Positions 31,778 to 36,530 of a stretch of 36,530 nt of DNA are shown piece after piece. Made by a program: the position numbers and the translations under genes. This DNA is from Actinomycetes bacterium (lineage in GTDB: Bacteria > Actinomycetota > Acidimicrobiia > Acidimicrobiales > SZUA-35), in NCBI GenBank assembly GCA_024227975.1, contig JAAETV010000064.1:1-36530 (forward strand), given 5' to 3'. Every line of letters starts with the position of its first letter. Within the stretch, counting starts at the first letter, position 1. Under the pieces are notes generated by a model, which had not been told where the DNA came from, made no database searches, and was given only the letters and a program-made list of their open reading frames with translations.

Positions 31778-32865
31778 GATGCGATCAGCGGATAAAGCTC
31801 ATCGGCTCCTGCCGCCTCGACCAGGCGGCCGACCTCGGCCGGCCACTCCCCCGGCACGGCCCATTCATGGCGCCAGGCCCAAAGTCGTCGGGAGAGATGG
31901 TGCAAGGCGTACTCCTGGGTCATGCCCATGGCACCATGAGCCTGGTGTGCGCCTCGGGTGGCGCTAGAAGCTGCCCCCTCGGCGACACAACGGGCGGCTG
32001 CGATCTCGAAGCGGGCCCCTACAACATCAAACGATGCCGCTCGGGCTGCCAGCTGGGCCGCCATCTTGGCGATGGCGGCATCCTGAGCGCCCCACACCAG
32101 GTGTTGCTGGACAGCCTGGAACCGGCCGACGGGGCGTCCGAACTGGTGGCGTTGCTCGGTGTATTCGACAGTGAGCTTGCTCATGGCCTCCAAGGCGCCG
32201 GCACTCAGCATGGTTCGGCTCAGGGCCCCCCGGAGGCGAAGCTCATCGCCAACCTCGGCACCTACTGGGCCGACCTGATCAGACCCAACCGTGACCCCGT
32301 CGAACACGACGCTCTGTCGGGGCTCGCCGGCGAGGTTCACACTCTGATCGATGCTGAGCCCGCTCTCGGTTGGGGCTATCGCGGCGACGGCCACTGGTTG
32401 GCCCTCGTCATCGGTGACGACCACGGCGATACGGTCGGCGGCTGAGGCCCACGGCACCCGTTTGGCGGTACCCGAGAGCAATGCCGATCCATCAGCATTC
32501 AGCGACGTGGTCATGGAGTCACCGGTGATGCCAGGAACCAGTGTCACGGACCCCTCCGGTAGCTCGATACCGGCCTCGGTCAGCAGCCAGCCCCCGAGCA
32601 TGGCCGTCTCGGCCAGAGGGACGGGAGCGGCGAACGAGCCGGCTATGCGGAGCACCTCACAAGCATCGGCTAGCGATCCCCCCGAGCCGCCAGCCTCCTC
32701 GGCCAGGCCGATCCAGGCGAAGCCCGCTTCGGCCACCGCCTGCCAGATGGAGGGAGCCCATTGCTGGGCCTCCGCGGCTTGGACGGCATCGAACGAGCAG
32801 GTGTCGCTGAAGAGCCGAGTGGCACTGTCGATCAGCAGTTCGTCGACCTCGGGAATGGCACTCAT
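31774..32865 (-). CDS. Acyl-CoA dehydrogenase subunit (FAD-motif half of a pair)
   Basis: A 363-residue acyl-CoA dehydrogenase. It keeps the [17 protein letters not shown] helix (FAD/dimer contact) and [15 protein letters not shown] near the end, but has no GGTxEI-type C-terminal segment. The next gene upstream (32862-34001) has the opposite pattern. Such split pairs form alpha2-beta2 dehydrogenases (FadE26-27, FadE28-29 in mycobacterial steroid degradation). The role would be alpha,beta-desaturation of an acyl-CoA. It overlaps both neighbours by four bases (ATGA), so equal synthesis of both subunits is likely. Confidence 0.88.
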   Translation of the reverse strand: MSAIPEVDELLIDSATRLFSDTCSFDAVQAAEAQQWAPSIWQAVAEAGFAWIGLAEEAGGSGGSLADACEVLRIAGSFAAPVPLAETAMLGGWLLTEAGIELPEGSVTLVPGITGDSMTTSLNADGSALLSGTAKRVPWASAADRIAVVVTDDEGQPVAVAAIAPTESGLSIDQSVNLAGEPRQSVVFDGVTVGSDQVGPVGAEVGDELRLRGALSRTMLSAGALEAMSKLTVEYTEQRHQFGRPVGRFQAVQQHLVWGAQDAAIAKMAAQLAARAASFDVVGARFEIAAARCVAEGAASSATRGAHQAHGAMGMTQEYALHHLSRRLWAWRHEWAVPGEWPAEVGRLVEAAGADELYPLIAS

Positions 32866-34001
32866 CGCAGTCCTTTCGAGGCGACGGAACGGAGGATCTC
32901 GGTCGTGCCTCCACGGATGGTGAACGAAGGGCCGGTGAGCACGGCGCTGGCCACCAGCCGTTCGAATACGGTGGCGGCCTCAGGGGAGGGTTCCAGGTCG
33001 ATGAGGTCGACCACCCGTTGGAGGACATCTTGCTCGAAGCGGGTCCCCATCTCTTTGACCAGAGCTGACTCGACGGACGGGGCCTCACCTTCGTCGATCA
33101 TACGTGCCACCGACAGTGAGAGGTTCCGGAGCCCCCACCAGCGGGCGGTGGCCCACCCCAACATCTCAGCCACCCCCTCCCCCAGCGGAGTGCCCTGGTT
33201 GAGGCGGAGGAGCTCTTCGATGATGCCATAGGTGCTTAGCCAGCGGTCGGGACCACCCCGCTCGTATGCCATCTCGGTGGTGTTCTGAGCCCACCCCATA
33301 CCAAGCTCGCCCAAGACCAGCTCATCGGGGACGTAGACATCGTTCATCACCACCTCGTTGAATCCCGGGCTCCCATCGAGGAAGGGGATGCCGTTGATCT
33401 CCAGACCGGGTGAGGTCAGGTCGACCAGCATCTGGGTCAGCCCCTGATGCTTGTTGCCGTCCTCCAGCGGTGCCGTCCGGCACAAGACGATGAACCAGTC
33501 GTTCTCGTGGGCCCCGCTGGTCCACACCTTGGTCCCAGTGACCAGCCATCCCCCCTCGGCCCTGGTGGCTCGGGTGACGACCGAAGCCAGGTCGCTGCCA
33601 CTGTCGGGCTCGCTCATACCGATGGAGAACGACAGCTCGCCCCGACAGATCGGGGGCAGGAACCGCTCCCTTTGCTCCTCGGTACCGAAGCGGTTGATGA
33701 TAGAACCGGTTTGCCGGTCGGCAACCCAGTGATGGCCGACGGGGGCGCCATAGCGCAGCAGCTCCTCGACCACAACGAAACGATCGACGGCGGTCCGGTC
33801 GTGGCCCCCATATCGCTTGGGGAGAGCCATCCCGACCCAGCCTTGCTCGGCCAGCTTCATGGAGAAGGCTTTGTCTTTGCCCCCTCCCATGCCGAGTGCT
33901 CGTTCGTAGGACCCGGCGGGTAGCTCGCGGGCCAGGAAGGAGCGGACATCGGCCTGGAGCTGGCACTCGTCGTCAGTCAATACCGTAGGGGTGAACCTCA
34001 T
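32862..34001 (-). CDS. Acyl-CoA dehydrogenase subunit (partner of the downstream ACAD)
   Basis: 379 residues from ATG 34001, with GGAAG upstream; an earlier ATG at 34019 is possible. It shows LAEQGWVGMALPKRYGGHDR, SFSIGMSEPDSGSDLASVVTRA and GGWLVTGTKVWTSGAHENDWFIVLCR, the substrate/FAD-binding middle domain. It ends in [19 protein letters not shown]. It lacks the RxQFGxPxGxFQ helix that its partner has. This complementary pattern is the reason for proposing a heteromeric dehydrogenase. It is the first gene of the three-gene coupled set. Substrate unknown; bulky or branched acyl-CoAs are typical for such pairs. Confidence 0.88.
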   Translation of the reverse strand: MRFTPTVLTDDECQLQADVRSFLARELPAGSYERALGMGGGKDKAFSMKLAEQGWVGMALPKRYGGHDRTAVDRFVVVEELLRYGAPVGHHWVADRQTGSIINRFGTEEQRERFLPPICRGELSFSIGMSEPDSGSDLASVVTRATRAEGGWLVTGTKVWTSGAHENDWFIVLCRTAPLEDGNKHQGLTQMLVDLTSPGLEINGIPFLDGSPGFNEVVMNDVYVPDELVLGELGMGWAQNTTEMAYERGGPDRWLSTYGIIEELLRLNQGTPLGEGVAEMLGWATARWWGLRNLSLSVARMIDEGEAPSVESALVKEMGTRFEQDVLQRVVDLIDLEPSPEAATVFERLVASAVLTGPSFTIRGGTTEILRSVASKGLR

Positions 34002-34070
34002 CACCGGGCAGTCTTCCATACCAGAGCCGGCCCGGGCACGGCGGCGTGTTTGGGCCGCCTTCGGGATCGG

Positions 34071-35483
34071 TCAGGGGCGCTGGAAGCGCTTGCGGGGAGC
34101 GAGGCGACCTCGACCTGGATCGGCCTCGACGACGGGGGTCGAGTCGGGGGCCAGGCGGGCAACGATCTCCCCTCGACTGATCGTCAGCTCAGGCCAGCCG
34201 GTCACCTCCCATCCGTCGTAGAGGGTGAAGCCGGCATTGGAGTACATGGTCGCCCCGTCCACCACCCGGGTTGCCGTTGGGTCCCATACCACCAGGTCGG
34301 CGTCGGCTCCCGGGCTGATGGTGCCTTTGCGGGGGTAGAGCCCGAAGAGGCGGGCGGCCCGGGTGCTGGTCACCTCGACGAAGCGAGCCACCGAAAGCCG
34401 ACCCTTGGCCACACCCTCGCTCCACAACACCGGCATCAGGACCTCGAGCTCGGCCAGGCCTTGACGCAGGTGTTGGGCTGGGACCTCGGGGTCGAGCTTG
34501 TCGGCCAGAGTCCAGGGAGCGTGATCGGTACAGACTGTGGCCACCGAGCCATCATTGAGACCGGCCCACATGGCTTCCACGTCATCGGCCGTGCGCAGGG
34601 GTGGTGCCCCCGTGTACTTGGCCCCGTCTGGCTCCTCGAAACGCTCCTCGGTGAAGTACAGGTAGATGGGTCGGGTCTCGACATAGACGGGCAAGCCTCT
34701 CCGTTGGCCCCCTCGGCAGGCGTCGAGGGCGGCGCGGCTCGACAGGTGGACGACATAGGTGGCGGCACCTGTCGTTGCGCAGTAGCCGACGGCCCGCTCG
34801 GTGGCGATTCGCTCGGCCTCGATGGGTCGGGTTTGGGGGTAGTAGCGGGCCTCAGTGTGACCGGCTTCGGTCAGGGCCGTCCCACAACAATGCATGACGG
34901 CCGGGTCCTCGCAGTGGACCAGTACCACCGACCCGGCCGCGGCTGCTGCGGTCATGGCTCGCAAGTAGCCGTCGACATGGCGGTCGAAGCGGCGAAACGA
35001 CAGGAACACCTTGATACTGGGATGGCCAGCGGCCGCCAGTTCCTCGATCTGGGCTACCCCCTCGTCGTTGGGATCGAGCAAGACCGCGTGCTGGAAGTAG
35101 TCGACAACAGCATTGGCCTCGGCGTCGGCAAGATCACGGGCCAGGCCGTCCAGCATCTGCTCCCCGGTGCGAGGGAACGACATATTGCCAACGGTGGTCA
35201 CCCCACCGGCGGCGGCCGCTCTGGTGCCGACCTCGAAGTCGTCGACCCAACTCCACGACCCAGGATCGGTGCCCGGCGGGGTGAGGTGGACATGGGCGTC
35301 GATCCCTCCGGGCAGTACGTAGCGGCCGCTGGCGTCGATCTCGGTCGAGGCCGTCATCGCCCCTCCCAGCTGGGCCACCTCACCATCGGAGATACCGATG
35401 TCGAGTTGTCCTTCCAGCCCGGGGGTGACCACTGTCCCACCTCGGATGATCATGTCCATCTGTCCTGCCATCGGGGCCAGCAT
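34071..35483 (-). CDS. Dihydropyrimidinase/D-hydantoinase-type cyclic amidohydrolase
   Basis: 470 residues from ATG 35483, which has GAGG six bases upstream. All six binuclear-metal ligands are visible: His64 and His66 (DAHVHL), carboxylated Lys158 (PSIKVFL), His190 (LVHCED), His246 (VVHLSS) and Asp320 (CTDHAP). The family opens cyclic amides or imides such as dihydrouracil, hydantoin or allantoin. The C-terminal ISPGADADLVVWDP closes the small beta domain. It is divergent from a CoA ligase 37 bases away. It could feed the ring-opened acid into CoA activation, as an inference. A longer frame to 35537 would overlap the ligase start. Confidence 0.9.
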   Translation of the reverse strand: MLAPMAGQMDMIIRGGTVVTPGLEGQLDIGISDGEVAQLGGAMTASTEIDASGRYVLPGGIDAHVHLTPPGTDPGSWSWVDDFEVGTRAAAAGGVTTVGNMSFPRTGEQMLDGLARDLADAEANAVVDYFQHAVLLDPNDEGVAQIEELAAAGHPSIKVFLSFRRFDRHVDGYLRAMTAAAAAGSVVLVHCEDPAVMHCCGTALTEAGHTEARYYPQTRPIEAERIATERAVGYCATTGAATYVVHLSSRAALDACRGGQRRGLPVYVETRPIYLYFTEERFEEPDGAKYTGAPPLRTADDVEAMWAGLNDGSVATVCTDHAPWTLADKLDPEVPAQHLRQGLAELEVLMPVLWSEGVAKGRLSVARFVEVTSTRAARLFGLYPRKGTISPGADADLVVWDPTATRVVDGATMYSNAGFTLYDGWEVTGWPELTISRGEIVARLAPDSTPVVEADPGRGRLAPRKRFQRP

Positions 35484-35520
35484 TCCACACCTCGGCCCGC
35501 TTGGATTAGCTTCGGCCAGG

Positions 35521-36530
35521 ATGGACCCCAACGCCACTACGCTGCCGGAGTTGATTCGCTGGTCGACATCGACCTACGCCGACGGCGACGCCATCCGTGA
35601 TGGTGACATGACCCTGACCTACCACCAGCTGGGGATTGAGATCGACCGAGCGGCCCGGGCCCTGGTGCAATCGGGGGTACTAGCCGGTGATGCGGTTGCC
35701 GTCTGGGCCCCCAACTGCTGGCAATGGGTGACAGCGGCCATGGGAGCAGCTCGGGCCGGGGCCCTGCTGGTACCGATCAACACCCGGTTCAAGGGCCCCG
35801 AGGCGGCCGATGTGCTGGCCCGGGCGTCGGTCAAGATCCTGTTCGTCTTCGATGGCTTTCTCGATACCGACTACTCATGCTCCTTGGCCGACCAGGAGCT
35901 GCCGGCCCTGACCGAGATCATCGACCTTGGCAGCTCCGAGTCCGAAGCCACCACCAACCTCGACACCTTTCTGGCCCGCGGAGACGGTGATGCCATCGTT
36001 GTGGCCGCCCTCCAGGCTGAGGTCGACAGGCGCTCCGATGCCATCCGGCCCGACGATGTGTCGCTGATCATGTTCACATCGGGGACGACGGGTCACCCCA
36101 AGGGGGTCATGGTCCGCGGTGGGGCCGTGGTTCGAGCTTTCGAAGGATGGAGTAGGGCCCTCACCGTGACTCGGGGTGATCCCTACCTGCTGGTCAACCC
36201 GTTCTTCCATTCCTTCGGACTCAACTCGGGCGTAGTGGTCTGTCTCCGCAACGGGGCTGTCAACATCCCTGTGGCCGCCTATGACCCGGTTGAGATACTG
36301 GCCTTGATCGAACGGGAACGGGTGGCCGTGTTCCCTGGACCCCCTGCTCTGTTCCAGGGTCTCCTCAACCATGAGGACCTGGACCGATACGACATCTCCT
36401 CTCTTCGGGCTTGCGTGACCGGGGCCGCCACCATCCCGGTGGAGATGGTGGTTGCCATGCGTGAACGTCTTGGTTTCGAGACGGTGATGACGGCCTACGG
36501 CATGACCGAGACCTCCGGTATCGCCAGCTA
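35521..36530 (+). CDS. FadD-type acyl-CoA ligase (partial, cut by right edge)
   Basis: 336 codons are visible from ATG 35521. The AMP-binding motif is MFTSGTTGHPKGVM, then NPFFHSFGLNSG, a FPGPPALFQGLL segment and YGMTETSG just before the edge. The N-terminus (DGDMTLTYHQLG, AVWAPNCWQWV) fits short FadD enzymes of the FadD3 type, which activates a steroid-derived propionate; the match is from memory and weak. It makes acyl-CoA from an acid, ATP and CoA. TTAGCT lies nine bases upstream and no strong ribosome site is seen (a partial AGG only), so it may be leaderless. It is divergent from the cyclic amidohydrolase. Confidence 0.88.
   Translation, partial: MDPNATTLPELIRWSTSTYADGDAIRDGDMTLTYHQLGIEIDRAARALVQSGVLAGDAVAVWAPNCWQWVTAAMGAARAGALLVPINTRFKGPEAADVLARASVKILFVFDGFLDTDYSCSLADQELPALTEIIDLGSSESEATTNLDTFLARGDGDAIVVAALQAEVDRRSDAIRPDDVSLIMFTSGTTGHPKGVMVRGGAVVRAFEGWSRALTVTRGDPYLLVNPFFHSFGLNSGVVVCLRNGAVNIPVAAYDPVEILALIERERVAVFPGPPALFQGLLNHEDLDRYDISSLRACVTGAATIPVEMVVAMRERLGFETVMTAYGMTETSGIAS

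Noticed and set aside
34050..35600. 516-codon plus-strand frame
   Set aside because: It is antisense to the cyclic amidohydrolase, whose six metal ligands are intact. The translation is low-complexity Gly/His/Asp with no family resemblance; long antisense frames are expected in high-GC coding DNA.

Overview
The window is high-GC bacterial chromosome with dense, short-spaced genes. I infer an actinobacterium, probably of the Acidimicrobiia type. The evidence is the large number of class III (CaiB/BaiF) CoA-transferases, several luciferase-like flavin enzymes of the F420/FMN type, a PPOX-fold protein, a paired acyl-CoA dehydrogenase set, a twin-arginine DUF1501/DUF1800 pair, and several genes with no Shine-Dalgarno sequence that look leaderless. 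No rRNA, tRNA, CRISPR array, prophage or insertion sequence was seen. The taxonomic call is an inference and is not proven by any marker gene here.

Layout, left to right. 1-2.8 kb (minus): a DUF1501 protein with a Tat signal and a C-terminal DUF4214-like segment, cut by the window edge, coupled to a DUF1800 protein whose conserved N-terminus lacks a normal start codon. 2.8-5.1 kb (minus): an ArsR regulator, a short-chain dehydrogenase (SDR) of the peroxisomal MFE-2 type, and a thioesterase-like hotdog protein. 5.1-5.4 kb: an operator-rich gap with two copies of a palindrome, a hairpin and a possible 39-codon gene. 5.4-6.3 kb (plus): an F420-type LLM oxidoreductase. 6.3-12.0 kb (minus): a NodB-type deacetylase, a pentapeptide-repeat protein, a 57-residue protein, and a tightly packed set of FMN-type LLM monooxygenase, quinone-oxidoreductase-like reductase, SDR lacking YxxxK, and esterase. 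12.1-16.9 kb: two convergent proteins of about 800 residues, each with two CaiB domains. 17.2-18.5 kb (plus): LLM oxidoreductase and a Rid-family protein without the catalytic arginine. 18.6-21.9 kb (minus): CaiB, amidase, PPOX. 21.9-24.1 kb (plus): an isocitrate-lyase/PEP-mutase-fold enzyme, an MFS transporter and the wreck of an aspartate-racemase gene. 24.2-29.6 kb: AtuA-family protein divergent from the beta and alpha subunits of a biotin-dependent acyl-CoA carboxylase. 29.7-30.8 kb (minus): Lgt. 31.0-34.0 kb (minus): two acyl-CoA dehydrogenases and an SDR with ATGA overlaps. 34.1-35.5 kb (minus): a dihydropyrimidinase-type amidohydrolase, divergent from a FadD-type CoA ligase cut by the right edge.

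Taken together this looks like a catabolic region. It can activate acids (CoA ligase, CoA-transferases), oxidise them (ACAD pair, SDRs, enoyl-reductase-like SDR), carboxylate them (AtuA plus carboxylase), and cleave amide, imide or ester side groups (amidase, cyclic amidohydrolase, NodB protein, esterase, thioesterase). LLM and PPOX flavoproteins would handle redox steps. The substrate is not readable from sequence; branched or isoprenoid-like acids and steroid-like side chains are the families' known substrates. The parts most worth a second look are the convergent tandem-CaiB pair, the CaiB/PEP-mutase/MFS/racemase-remnant cassette, the complementary ACAD pair, the ArsR operator region, and the DUF1800 gene without a start codon.
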